This document shows positions 43,043 to 51,532 of a DNA stretch of 64,000 nucleotides, piece by piece. Numbering within the stretch: position 1 is the first letter of the stretch; every line of letters begins with the position of its first letter. Source of the stretch: Legionella massiliensis (GTDB lineage Bacteria > Pseudomonadota > Gammaproteobacteria > Legionellales > Legionellaceae); the NCBI RefSeq assembly GCF_000756815.1, contig NZ_CCVW01000003.1, positions 558,001 to 622,000 on the forward strand. Reading direction: 5' to 3'. Under the pieces are notes generated by a model. The model worked only from the letters and a program-made list of their open reading frames with translations, did no database searches and was not told the origin of the DNA. Position numbers and translations under genes: made by a program.

Positions 43043-44161
43043 TCATACAACAGCTTCACAATGCCTTACACTCAGCAACATCGACTCCAAGGTCAAACCA
43101 GGACCAAAGGCACAGCTAAAAATTCGTTTATTATCATCACTGTCCTTTTTAATATCATCCCAGATGCTCTTTAAAACAAACAAAACTGTTGCCGAGGACA
43201 TATTGCCAAAATTACGTAGGGTTTCATAAGAGTAGTTATTTTTTTCTCGACTAATTTTTAAGGCTTCTTCACAGGCTTGCAATATTTTGACTCCGCCAGG
43301 ATGGATAGCATAGATGTCGATTAGCTCAGGCGTTAATTTACCCTGGGCAATAAGCTTATGAAAAAAACTGGCTATGCCTGACTTAATTGCCTCAGGAACA
43401 TAGGAGGTTAGCACCATATCGAAACCATGATTACCAATATGCCAAGCCATTTCTTTGGAGCTTTGTGGAAGAAGATCACAGTGGAAGTACTCTAGGCTAA
43501 AGTATTTGTTTTGCTCAGGATTCGCTTCAATCAGCACAGCAGCTGCGCCATCAGCAAAAATTGCATTGGCAATGAGGTTGTCCATGTCTTCTTTATGTTG
43601 CAAATGGATAGTGCATAATTCAACGCAGACAACCAAGGCCTTTGCTGCTGGATCAGCTTTGCAGATGGCATCAGCAGCTTTGATTCCATTAAAGGCTGCA
43701 TAGCACCCCATAAAATGAATAGTTGTTCTTTTGACCGTAGAGTTAAGATTAAGTTTTTGAATAATTTCAATATCAATACCCGGGGCATACATGCCAGTGC
43801 AGCTGACAATAATGAGATGAGTAATTTGTTGTTTAGCAAAATTTTCTTTAGTTGCTAAGCAGGATTCGATAGCTGCCATAGCCAAGGGAAGGGCATTTTG
43901 CCGGTAAATTTCCATCCTTGTTGCAGTGCTTGGCGAAGTAGCTACCGAGTTCGGAATAAACGTAAATTGCTCTGTTGTTTCCTGATCATTCGCTAAAACA
44001 CTATAGCGACTCTCTATGCCAGATGATTTATATATCGATTTGAGCAGTCTTTTCTTGGCTAGCCCTAGCTTTAACAACTGCCCTATAGTATTTGCGACAG
44101 TTTGCTGCTCATGTAAATGAGGGGGATTAGCTGTACCGATTGCTGTTATCGCTGTAATCAT
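43043..44161 (-). CDS. Type III polyketide synthase (chalcone-synthase-like)
   Basis: 372 residues, a normal length for the family. The catalytic triad is intact: C153 in HFMGCYAAFN, H287 in AIHPGGV and N320 in NFGNMSS (compare Cys164, His303, Asn336 of plant enzymes). The late FGPGLTLE motif is also present. Such enzymes extend an acyl-CoA starter with malonyl-CoA and cyclise it to a resorcinol, pyrone or phloroglucinol. No methyltransferase, oxidase or prenyltransferase lies beside it, so the product cannot be predicted. Convergent with rarA, and on the same strand as dedA. Confidence 0.92.
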   Translation of the reverse strand: MITAITAIGTANPPHLHEQQTVANTIGQLLKLGLAKKRLLKSIYKSSGIESRYSVLANDQETTEQFTFIPNSVATSPSTATRMEIYRQNALPLAMAAIESCLATKENFAKQQITHLIIVSCTGMYAPGIDIEIIQKLNLNSTVKRTTIHFMGCYAAFNGIKAADAICKADPAAKALVVCVELCTIHLQHKEDMDNLIANAIFADGAAAVLIEANPEQNKYFSLEYFHCDLLPQSSKEMAWHIGNHGFDMVLTSYVPEAIKSGIASFFHKLIAQGKLTPELIDIYAIHPGGVKILQACEEALKISREKNNYSYETLRNFGNMSSATVLFVLKSIWDDIKKDSDDNKRIFSCAFGPGLTLESMLLSVRHCEAVV

Positions 44162-44229
44162 TAACGTCCTTGTAAAAGTTCATGCCAAATACAGACTTTC
44201 ACCGTAGCAGTTTAGCTCTGTCACTGCTC

Positions 44230-44311
44230 CGTCATCCTGAGCGTAGCGAAGGATCTCCGGGATTAGCACTGTGCCTCATTCAGGAGATCCTTCGCTACGC
44301 TCAGGATGACG
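44230..44311. repeat. Family B palindromic repeat, copy 5
   Basis: CGTCATCCTGAGCGTAGCG to CGCTACGCTCAGGATGACG, with the usual GGATCTCCGGGATTAGCAC centre. The arms are complementary almost throughout, with compensating changes relative to other copies (CTGAGCGTAGC against GCTACGCTCAG), so pairing has been kept. It lies between dedA and the polyketide synthase. Confidence 0.85.
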
Positions 44312-44327
44312 GAGTGTGGGGACTATC

Positions 44328-44999
44328 TTAGGTCCTCTCTTGTTTACCACAGCAAGAAGCGCTGATTTTATGGTAAATAAAGCTAATAAGAGGAGGGGTA
44401 AGGGAAAGTAAGATGATCCCATAAATGACTATCGAAAAGTTATCTTTGATTATGGGTAGGGAACCAAAGAAATAACCAAAACCCAAAAGACTGCCAATCC
44501 ACAATAAAGCGCTACCAATGTTATAGAGAGTAAATTGAGAGATTCCCATATAACCTATTCCTGCAACGAAGGGGGCAAAGGTACGGATGATGGGAAGAAA
44601 ACGCGCGAAAATTATCGTTTTACCACCATGCTTTTCATAGAAGCGGTGGGTATCTTCCAAATGCTTTTTATTCAGAAGCCAGGAGCGTTCGGCTTTAAAA
44701 ACCTTAGGGCCAAGAAGTCTACCAATCTGATAATTAAGCTGGTTCCCCAAAATAGAGGCAATGATCAATAAAACGAGAAGACTTAGTATATTCAAAGGAG
44801 AATCTGTTTGGGCAGCTATACTACCGGCTACAAAGAGTAGCGAATCACCAGGGAGAAAGGGTGTGACGACTAAGCCTGTTTCGCAGAAAATAATGAGAAA
44901 CAGTACTAGATAAGTCCAAGTGCCATAGCTGGCAACAAAATTAAGCAAATAAACATCGATATGTAAAATAAAATCCAATAAATGTTGCACGCTTTGCAT
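44328..44999 (-). CDS. DedA-family inner-membrane protein
   Basis: 223 residues from the ATG at 44999, which has GGAAG just upstream. The longer reading to 45089 lacks a binding site. It has about five membrane segments and the DedA signature (FCETGLVVTPFLPGDSLLFVAG, then GGKTIIFARFLPIIRTFAPFVAGIGYM). Family members act as lipid flippases, including for undecaprenyl phosphate, and support envelope integrity and resistance to cationic peptides. The call is at family level. Confidence 0.92.
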   Translation of the reverse strand: MQSVQHLLDFILHIDVYLLNFVASYGTWTYLVLFLIIFCETGLVVTPFLPGDSLLFVAGSIAAQTDSPLNILSLLVLLIIASILGNQLNYQIGRLLGPKVFKAERSWLLNKKHLEDTHRFYEKHGGKTIIFARFLPIIRTFAPFVAGIGYMGISQFTLYNIGSALLWIGSLLGFGYFFGSLPIIKDNFSIVIYGIILLSLTPPLISFIYHKISASCCGKQERT

Positions 45000-45119
45000 A
45001 GGCTTCCCGTTTAGGCAATCAAAGACAAAATTGAAACATCCAGGGATAATACATGATTTGGTATTAATTAGTAGTATCATAACTGGCATTATAATTAAGA
45101 CTAAAAGGATCTAATCATA

Positions 45120-45815
45120 ATGTTTCTCGCAAGAAAGAAGTTAAAGTTCTTCATCCTCTTGATAGTGGCTTGCTTGTTAGCCTTGTCATATACCAAGTAT
45201 TCCCAGAGTAAAAAACTAACGCAGATCAGGGAGTTAGAGAATTTTCTTGGTGGAAAAATGACAGTGACAGCGACTAATCTTGAGGCAAAACTGTTACCTC
45301 CTCCCTATGATTTTCTTCTCACCCAGCCGCTAATGACGATTGGCATGGAAAAATATTATCAACGAACTCCAGTGGTCCAGGCTGTTTCTATATTGAAAAA
45401 TAATAAGACACAAACTTTTTCGCGGATTATTACTATGTTTATTGATAGCAATAAGACCAGAAATGATGCCAATTTAGCGCAAAAATCAAAAGAAGAGGTT
45501 GTTGTTGAATTGGCTTCGATAACCATGAATTTTGCAGCCTTGCCTGAGAATGTTAAAAACGCGGTGCTAACGACTAAGACCCCCTTCGGCAAGCTTCTGA
45601 CAACAAATAATATCAGTACAAACGATGTCGACCGTCATTATTTTGCACTGAACTGTGATGCGGCACTAACGAGATATCTGCACTGTAAAATTGGCGCCCC
45701 GCTTTATGGGCGTACAAACACTATTGTTTCTAAAGACAGTGGGGAATGGCTCGCTCGAGTTGTAGAAATTTTATCGGGAACAGCTTGTAAGGATCAGGCC
45801 TGTCAAAATTTGTAG
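45120..45815 (+). CDS. Membrane-anchored chorismate-lyase-like protein
   Basis: 231 residues with one N-terminal membrane helix (FFILLIVACLLALSY), so the rest is probably periplasmic. From about residue 75 the pattern resembles the chorismate lyase fold (UbiC/DUF98 type): QRTPVVQAVSILKN, VVVELASITMNFAALPENV, KTPFGKLLTTN and YGRTNTIVSKDSGEWLARVVEIL. True chorismate lyases are cytosolic, so an exported version is unusual and may bind or process another ligand. There are paired cysteines near the C-terminus (CKDQAC). A hairpin at 45859 follows. The family link is by pattern only. Confidence 0.65.
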   Translation: MFLARKKLKFFILLIVACLLALSYTKYSQSKKLTQIRELENFLGGKMTVTATNLEAKLLPPPYDFLLTQPLMTIGMEKYYQRTPVVQAVSILKNNKTQTFSRIITMFIDSNKTRNDANLAQKSKEEVVVELASITMNFAALPENVKNAVLTTKTPFGKLLTTNNISTNDVDRHYFALNCDAALTRYLHCKIGAPLYGRTNTIVSKDSGEWLARVVEILSGTACKDQACQNL

Positions 45816-45858
45816 CGTCAAATTGCTGGCTATTTTTGATGCCCATTATAAGAAAACT

Positions 45859-45886
45859 GTAGGCTGGGATTGTTAGCCCAGCTTAC
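45859..45886 (+). terminator. Hairpin after the chorismate-lyase-like gene
   Basis: GTAGGCTGGG-N8-CCCAGCTTAC forms a 10-pair stem (one G-U pair). No strong T run follows, so termination would be partial or rely on other factors. Confidence 0.45.
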
Positions 45887-45929
45887 AACCATTTTACATA
45901 ACACATTGAAAATAGATGTATTTTAAATT

Positions 45930-45944
45930 TGGCCTACTTTTTGC
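45930..45944 (+). promoter_or_regulatory. Sigma-54 promoter of flrB-flrC
   Basis: TGGCCTACTTTTTGC matches the RpoN consensus TGGC-N7-TTGC with exact -24/-12 spacing, 34 bases before the flrB start codon. It implies activation by a FlrA/FleQ-type enhancer-binding protein, as in other polar flagellar hierarchies. Confidence 0.85.
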
Positions 45945-45978
45945 TTTGCTCATGCCAACAAGTTAAGGCATCAATACT

Positions 45979-46983
45979 ATGCAGGCTAATACAACTAAGA
46001 ACAAAGACACTAAGCTTCAAGAGGATTTACCTCTAGGTGATATTCTATCCTGTCTACCCTGTGGTTTGGTTGTGCTCAATGCTCAGGGGCAGGTTCATTG
46101 GCTAAATTCCGCAGCGGAGCAATTACTGGGCGCTGAGTTAGAAGGGCAGCCCTGGCGGGAAATCATCCAGCGTGCTTTCGCACCCCGTGAAGATGATGGC
46201 CTTGAAGTATCTCTGGTTGATGGGCGCAGGGTTCAGGTCGCTATTTCATCCCTGGCCAGTTTACCCGGACAATTAGTCGTACTTACTGATATGACTGCTA
46301 CTCGCGCTTATGAGCGAGATAGGGCGAATAAGGATCGCTTGGTTACAATAGGACGTATGACCGCGCAGTTGGCGCATCAGCTTAGAACACCTTTGTCCTC
46401 AGCTATTTTATATAGTGATCATTTAGCCAACCTGGTTTTTGATGACAAGCGATGTGAGCAATGGCTGGCTCGAATACAAAGCTGTCATGCTAGCATCGAA
46501 AAACAAATTCAGGATTTACTGCGCTTTGCCCGTGGTGAAAAGGTGGATCCAGTGTTAATTAGCATACAAGACTGGTGTGAACGGCTAAGAGAAAGGGCTT
46601 CGCCTTTAGTTGAGGCAGACTCAGCTCAATTGATTATTAAAAACCAGATCAGCGATAAGACAGAATACTCCTTATATGCTGAATCCTTGACTGGGGCCGT
46701 GTTAAATCTGATTATTAATGCTTTGCAAGCGCAAGCAAATTGCATTACCTTGGTTATTAAGCAAAACAAAGGATGTGGTTTGCAGTTGCAAATTAGTGAC
46801 AATGGTGTTGGTATGTCAGATGAGGTGAAATCACAGGCTTTTGCCCCCTTCTTCACGACAAAGGCGCAGGGAACTGGATTGGGAATGGCTGTGGTTTATG
46901 CGGTAGTTAAAGCGCATGGTGGAGACGTTGAATTGGATTCAATACCAGGGCAGGGAAGTTGTATAACGATTAATCTACCATGA
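45979..46983 (+). CDS. flrB: Flagellar sensor histidine kinase FlrB (FleS)
   Basis: 334 residues, with no membrane segment, so cytosolic. An N-terminal PAS domain (about 20-100: LSCLPCGLVVLNAQGQVHWLNSA) is followed by the HisKA dimerisation domain with phospho-acceptor H133 (LAHQLRTPLSS) and an ATPase domain (NLIINALQAQA, ISDNGVGMSD, TGLGMAVVYAVVKAHGG). It phosphorylates FlrC to switch on the middle flagellar genes (hook-basal body). It is driven by a sigma-54 promoter and paired with flrC 46 bases downstream. Confidence 0.93.
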   Translation: MQANTTKNKDTKLQEDLPLGDILSCLPCGLVVLNAQGQVHWLNSAAEQLLGAELEGQPWREIIQRAFAPREDDGLEVSLVDGRRVQVAISSLASLPGQLVVLTDMTATRAYERDRANKDRLVTIGRMTAQLAHQLRTPLSSAILYSDHLANLVFDDKRCEQWLARIQSCHASIEKQIQDLLRFARGEKVDPVLISIQDWCERLRERASPLVEADSAQLIIKNQISDKTEYSLYAESLTGAVLNLIINALQAQANCITLVIKQNKGCGLQLQISDNGVGMSDEVKSQAFAPFFTTKAQGTGLGMAVVYAVVKAHGGDVELDSIPGQGSCITINLP

Positions 46984-47004
46984 TTATCCTTTTTTTAGGA
47001 TAAT
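46983..47004 (+). other. Hairpin between flrB and flrC
   Basis: ATTATCCT-TTTTTT-AGGATAAT, perfect 8-base arms, spans the flrB stop region and the possible upstream flrC ATG at 47003. It could lower flrC translation relative to flrB or mark a processing site. Confidence 0.4.
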
Positions 47005-47029
47005 GGTATTTTGCACAAAGGGTCGAGCT

Positions 47030-48367
47030 ATGAGTGATGTATTAATTGTTGAAGATGATCCCGTTTTACGCGAGGCGCTCGCAGAGACTATGAGTCTTGC
47101 CGGGCACTCTTATTTGGCAGCAAAAGATGGCAAAGAAGCACTGGCTATGTTGGAACGACATAGTCCTGCTATCGTTTTAAGCGATATTCGCATGGACAAG
47201 ATGGATGGTCAGCAGTTGCTCGCTGAAATTCAACGTCGTAATCCTGGCGTCCCTGTCATTCTAATGACAGCCCATGGCTCGGTTGAAGATGCCGTAGATG
47301 CGATGCGTCATGGTGCAGTTGATTACCTCCAGAAACCCTTCAGTGCTCATGCCTTAACCGAAAAAATTAATCGCTATATTAAGCCCGATCTAAGCGAAGA
47401 TGACAGTCAGCCAGTTGCCCAAGATCCAAAAAGCCAGGCTTTACTTTCTATGGCCTTAAGAGTTGCCCAATCAGATGTGGGTGTCATGATTAGTGGTGAA
47501 AGTGGTACTGGTAAGGAAGTGTTGGCGCATTTCATTCATGATCACTCACCAAGACGCAACAATCCCTTTATCGCTATTAACTGCGCAGCAATACCTGAGC
47601 AGATGCTAGAGGCTACGCTCTTTGGCTATGAGAAGGGTGCATTCACCGGTGCTTACAAATCTACAGCAGGAAAATTTGAACAAGCCCAGGGCGGAACTTT
47701 GCTGCTTGATGAAGTGAGTGAGATGAGCCTGAGTTTGCAGGCTAAGTTATTACGAGTTTTGCAGGAAAAAGAAGTAGAACGCATTGGCGCCAATAAATTA
47801 ATCAATCTTGATGTCCGTGTGCTGGCCACTTCAAATAGAAAATTGCTGGATGAAGTCAAGGCTGGCCGTTTTCGTGAAGACTTATTTTATCGTTTGAATG
47901 TATTCCCTCTACATTGGTTGCCTTTACGCGAAAGATCTTGCGATATTCTTCCTTTAGCGAATTATCTGATACGCCGCCATTGTCAGAATAACCAACCCCT
48001 GATACCTGCCCTAAGTGAGGCTGCGAAGAACGCTTTACTAGAATACAGCTGGCCGGGTAATGCACGTGAGTTGGACAACGTGGTGCAAAGGGCTTTGGTG
48101 TTACAAACAAACGGAGTTATCGAAGTCGCTGATCTACAGTTATCAGCTATGGCAGAAGACTATGAGGACGTTGAATCAAAAGATGAATCGAAAGCCGAGG
48201 TGCTGAGTGATAGTAAAAGTCTGCAAAATCATGAATTTGATTTGATTGAGAAAACCTTGAAAGCCCATCAGGGCAACAGGCAACGTGTTGCAGCGATCTT
48301 AGGCGTTAGTGAACGTACTTTACGCTATAAGTTAGCGAAAATGCGTGAAGAGGGCTACGTGGTTTAA
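47030..48367 (+). CDS. flrC: Flagellar sigma-54-dependent response regulator FlrC (FleR)
   Basis: 445 residues from the ATG at 47030, which gives the family start MSDVLIVEDDPVLREAL. An upstream in-frame ATG at 47003 lies on the edge of a hairpin. The receiver domain has the phospho-acceptor D52 (SDIRMDKMDG). The AAA+ domain has Walker A GESGTGKE and GAFTGA, the loop that contacts sigma-54. A Fis-type helix-turn-helix (QRVAAILGVSERTLRYKLAKM) ends the protein. It activates middle flagellar promoters such as those of fliE and the hook genes. Partner of FlrB. Confidence 0.94.
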   Translation: MSDVLIVEDDPVLREALAETMSLAGHSYLAAKDGKEALAMLERHSPAIVLSDIRMDKMDGQQLLAEIQRRNPGVPVILMTAHGSVEDAVDAMRHGAVDYLQKPFSAHALTEKINRYIKPDLSEDDSQPVAQDPKSQALLSMALRVAQSDVGVMISGESGTGKEVLAHFIHDHSPRRNNPFIAINCAAIPEQMLEATLFGYEKGAFTGAYKSTAGKFEQAQGGTLLLDEVSEMSLSLQAKLLRVLQEKEVERIGANKLINLDVRVLATSNRKLLDEVKAGRFREDLFYRLNVFPLHWLPLRERSCDILPLANYLIRRHCQNNQPLIPALSEAAKNALLEYSWPGNARELDNVVQRALVLQTNGVIEVADLQLSAMAEDYEDVESKDESKAEVLSDSKSLQNHEFDLIEKTLKAHQGNRQRVAAILGVSERTLRYKLAKMREEGYVV

Positions 48368-48397
48368 TAGGGCATTGTTGTGTAGATAGAATGATTT

Positions 48398-48441
48398 CTT
48401 CTCCCCGCCGGGGAGAAGGTGCGCGAAGGGCGGATGAGGGG
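48398..48441. repeat. Family C repeat, partial copy 3
   Basis: CTTCTCCCC-GCC-GGGGAGAAG is a 9-base perfect stem followed by the right arm of family C (GAAGGGCGGATGAGGGG). It lies in the flrC-fliE gap, where it could separate the two transcription units. Confidence 0.75.
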
Positions 48442-48465
48442 CTCTTATATTTTGCGAGGGATAGC

Positions 48466-48780
48466 ATGAGTGACGTTAATACAATTTCTCTGATGAACCA
48501 GATGCGTTTGATGTCAAGCAAAGCGGCTGGTTCAAGTGTCGAATTTGCTGGGGTTCAAGAGTCTTTCGGCGAGGTTTTTCAAAATGCGCTGAATGAAACG
48601 AACCAGTTGCAACAATCAGCAGATGCTCTAAAAGCCCGTTTTGAAGTGGGAGATAGCAACGTGGGTATTGGTGAGGTAATGATTCAGACACAAAAGGCAG
48701 ATATCGCTTTTCAGGCAACTCTAAGTGTTAGAAATAAGTTGATTGCGGCCTATGAAGACATAATGAACATGTCTATTTAA
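48466..48780 (+). CDS. fliE: Flagellar MS-ring/rod junction protein FliE
   Basis: 104 residues from the ATG at 48466, which has GAGGGA upstream. The longer reading from 48391 translates the repeat and is rejected. The C-terminal half carries the FliE pattern (SFGEVFQNALNETNQLQQ, then IGEVMIQTQKADIAFQATLSVRNKLIAAYEDIMNM). FliE joins the MS ring to the rod and is an early export substrate. It is separated from fliF by a family B repeat. Confidence 0.94.
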   Translation: MSDVNTISLMNQMRLMSSKAAGSSVEFAGVQESFGEVFQNALNETNQLQQSADALKARFEVGDSNVGIGEVMIQTQKADIAFQATLSVRNKLIAAYEDIMNMSI

Positions 48781-48868
48781 CGTCATCCAGAGTGAAGCGA
48801 AGGATCTCCTGAAAAACGCATTGTGCCACAATAGGGAGCTCCTTCGTTGCAAGCTCCTCAGGATGACG
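48781..48868. repeat. Family B palindromic repeat, copy 6
   Basis: CGTCATCCAGAGTGAAGCG to GGATGACG, beginning on the base after the fliE stop. It has a variant centre (TCCTGAAAAACGCATTGTG) and degraded inner arms. It sits inside the fliE-fliF operon, so if it forms a hairpin it may stabilise or partly terminate the fliE message. Confidence 0.75.
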
Positions 48869-48919
48869 GAAGAAGTAGAAACTAAGGTAAATTGGAAATT
48901 ATAAATACAGGAGTAAATC

Positions 48920-50539
48920 ATGGCATTGGCTGACAATGCATCAACGGCTGCTGCGAAGTTTGCGAGTTTGTCTGTTCCCAGACAAGTTGGCTTGTTGTTT
49001 GGTTTGGCGGCAAGCGTTGCAATTGGCGTTGCTGTGGTTTTATGGTCGCGTGAACCAAATTATTTACCCTTGTATAGTGATGCAAATTCCCGTGATGCGG
49101 CTGAGGTGGTTAGCTTATTACAGCGCTCTAATATCCCTTTTAAGGTCGATAAAAATCAAGGAACGATACTAGTTGTTGCCGATGATATGCAAAATGCAAG
49201 GATGAAATTGGCAGCAGAAGGGCTACCCCGAGGCAATGGTGCTGGTTATGAATTATTTGCCGGTAATAATACCTTCAATACCAGTCAGTTTATGGAGAAT
49301 GCACGTTATAAACAGGCCTTAGAGACCGAGCTTGCACGGACGATAAGCCAATTTCATGATATCAAATCAGCCAGAGTCCATTTGGCAATACCGCGTGAAT
49401 CGGCCTTTGTGCGCGATAATCGTGAGCCAAGCGCCTCCGTATTTATCGATGTCTACTCTGGACTCGAGCTTAAAAAACAAACGATCGCCTCGATAATCAA
49501 CTTAGTCGCCTCAAGTATCCCTAATCTTTCTGCCAGTCGGGTAACCGTTGTTGATCAGAATGGCCAACTATTAAGTGAGGGGGGTGGCCAGAATTTATTC
49601 ACAAATACCGAACGCTTTATGGATTATCGCCAGAGTCTTGAACAGCAGTATGTCCAAAAAATTCAAGATATCCTGACTCCCTACCTAGGTTATGGGCGAG
49701 TAAAGGCAAGAGTATCTGCGGATATTGATTTCACCTCCTTTGAACAAACTCAAGAAACTTACAATCCTGAGTTACCCTCAGTGCGTAGTGAACAAAAAAT
49801 GGAAGAAAAGCGTAGTGCGGGTAGCACGTCTTCTGGTGTTCCTGGGTCTTTATCAAATACGCCGCCGGCCAATGCAGCCTTACAACAGTCTAAGAACGCT
49901 CAGCCAGCAGCACCTAGAACTCAACAATTAGGTGCAACAAATAGCGATACTGAATCGAGTGATTATCGTACCCAATCTACTAAAAATTTCGAACTGGATA
50001 AAACAATTAGCCATACACAAAATCAACCAGGAACAATCAAACGTTTGACGGTTGCTGTGCTGGTTGACGATAAGCAGCTGATAGATCCAAAAACTAAGAA
50101 AAAGGTCTCTAAGCCCTTAACTGCTGCTGAGATTCAGCAATTAAAAATCTTGGTAGCAGACGCAATTGGCATCAATACCAGCCGCGGCGATAGTTTGAAT
50201 GTCATCAATAGCCATTTTGTTAAACCGGATCGAATCCCTGACCTACCTGAGCTACATTTTTGGCAAAAGGATTGGTTTTGGTCGATAATTAAACAAGTGG
50301 CTGCTGCGATACTTGTCCTAAGCATTGTGTTTGGTCTATTAAAACCCTTGTTTAAAACTCTGGTAGGTGTCCCCGAAGAAAATGAAGAAGAAAAGCTCGG
50401 TGAACTGACTTATAAAGCTCAGGATATGTTGCCACATGCCAGTGATTATGAATCGCAATTAGCCTTATTGCGTCAGGTCGTTGATAAAGAGCCAAAACGA
50501 GTAGCCCAAGTAGTAAAAACCTGGGTAGAGCGGGGATAA
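48920..50539 (+). CDS. fliF: Flagellar MS-ring protein FliF
   Basis: 539 residues. Two membrane helices, at about 25-45 and 455-475, flank the large periplasmic part with ring-building motifs (EPNYLPLYSDANSRDAAEVVSLL and PRESAFVRDNREPSASVFIDV). The cytoplasmic tail at about 480-539 is the FliG-binding region. A Ser/Pro/Ala-rich loop at about 290-345 is longer and less ordered than in enteric FliF. GGAG lies before the ATG. FliF is the platform on which the motor is built. fliG follows after three bases. Confidence 0.96.
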   Translation: MALADNASTAAAKFASLSVPRQVGLLFGLAASVAIGVAVVLWSREPNYLPLYSDANSRDAAEVVSLLQRSNIPFKVDKNQGTILVVADDMQNARMKLAAEGLPRGNGAGYELFAGNNTFNTSQFMENARYKQALETELARTISQFHDIKSARVHLAIPRESAFVRDNREPSASVFIDVYSGLELKKQTIASIINLVASSIPNLSASRVTVVDQNGQLLSEGGGQNLFTNTERFMDYRQSLEQQYVQKIQDILTPYLGYGRVKARVSADIDFTSFEQTQETYNPELPSVRSEQKMEEKRSAGSTSSGVPGSLSNTPPANAALQQSKNAQPAAPRTQQLGATNSDTESSDYRTQSTKNFELDKTISHTQNQPGTIKRLTVAVLVDDKQLIDPKTKKKVSKPLTAAEIQQLKILVADAIGINTSRGDSLNVINSHFVKPDRIPDLPELHFWQKDWFWSIIKQVAAAILVLSIVFGLLKPLFKTLVGVPEENEEEKLGELTYKAQDMLPHASDYESQLALLRQVVDKEPKRVAQVVKTWVERG

Positions 50540-50542
50540 GAT

Positions 50543-51532
50543 ATGGATGGAATTGAACGCGCTGCAATATTACTTCTGGGAATGGGTGAGAAAAATGCGG
50601 CAGAGGTGCTCAAGCATCTCGAACCGCGTCAGGTGCAAAAAGTAGGGATGGCAATCTCAACAATGAGCTCAGTCTCTAAAGCTAAAATGCAAGGTGTACT
50701 GGGCGAATTTTTAAATGCGATTGAAGATCAAACCAGTCTTACTGTAGATGCAGAAAATTATCTGCGCACCATCCTGATTAACGCCCTGGGCGAGGAAAAT
50801 GCGATCCCCTTCATCGACAGGATTTTAGTCTCAGACAAAGACAGTGGCCTCAACCGCCTAAAATGGCTAGATGCTCGCCTAATTGCTGACGTTATTCGTA
50901 ACGAACACCCACAAATCATCGCAACAATCCTGATTCATCTGGATAGTGAGCAGGCTGCTGAGGTTGTTGGTTATTTTTCAACTGAAAAACGCGCTGAGGT
51001 ACTCTTGCGTATGTGCACTATTGATACCGTGAAACCGGAAGCAATCTCTGAACTGGGGCATGTGATTGAAAAGCAATTGAGTGGTCAGAAGGTAGGTAAA
51101 ATTGCTTCTGTGGGCGGAATAAAGAGCGTTGCTGATGTTATTAACTTTCTCGAGGGCTCTGTCGAGTCCGATGTTTTGGATAAAATCCACCAATGGGACG
51201 AAGAGCTCTGCAATAAAATCAAAGATAAGATGTTCGTTTTTGAAAACCTAGTTGATATGGACAACCGTAGTGTGCAAACCCTGCTGCGCGATGTTTCGAC
51301 TGAGCAGCTGATGCTTGCACTAAAAGGAACCACTGAGGTTGTCAAAGAAAAGATCTTTGGCAATATGTCAAAACGAGCTTCAGATCTATTACGCGACGAT
51401 TTAGAAATGCAAGGGCCGGTAAAGGTGAGCGAGGTCGAAAAAGCCCAACGCGAAATTTTAGCCATTGCCAGAAGCCTTGCAGAAGAGGGCAAAATCGCTC
51501 TTGGTACCAAGGGCGGCGACGAAATGATTTAA
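50543..51532 (+). CDS. fliG: Flagellar motor switch protein FliG
   Basis: 329 residues, full length. The N-terminal FliF-binding domain (IERAAILLLGMGEKNAAEVLKHL), the middle domain with the EHPQ motif (RNEHPQIIATILIHL) and the C-terminal torque domain with the charged residues that face MotA (ELCNKIKDKMFVFENLVDMDNRSVQTLLRDV) are all present. Its last nine bases are also the start of a 257-base tandem duplication that runs into fliH. The gene itself is intact. Confidence 0.97.
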   Translation: MDGIERAAILLLGMGEKNAAEVLKHLEPRQVQKVGMAISTMSSVSKAKMQGVLGEFLNAIEDQTSLTVDAENYLRTILINALGEENAIPFIDRILVSDKDSGLNRLKWLDARLIADVIRNEHPQIIATILIHLDSEQAAEVVGYFSTEKRAEVLLRMCTIDTVKPEAISELGHVIEKQLSGQKVGKIASVGGIKSVADVINFLEGSVESDVLDKIHQWDEELCNKIKDKMFVFENLVDMDNRSVQTLLRDVSTEQLMLALKGTTEVVKEKIFGNMSKRASDLLRDDLEMQGPVKVSEVEKAQREILAIARSLAEEGKIALGTKGGDEMI

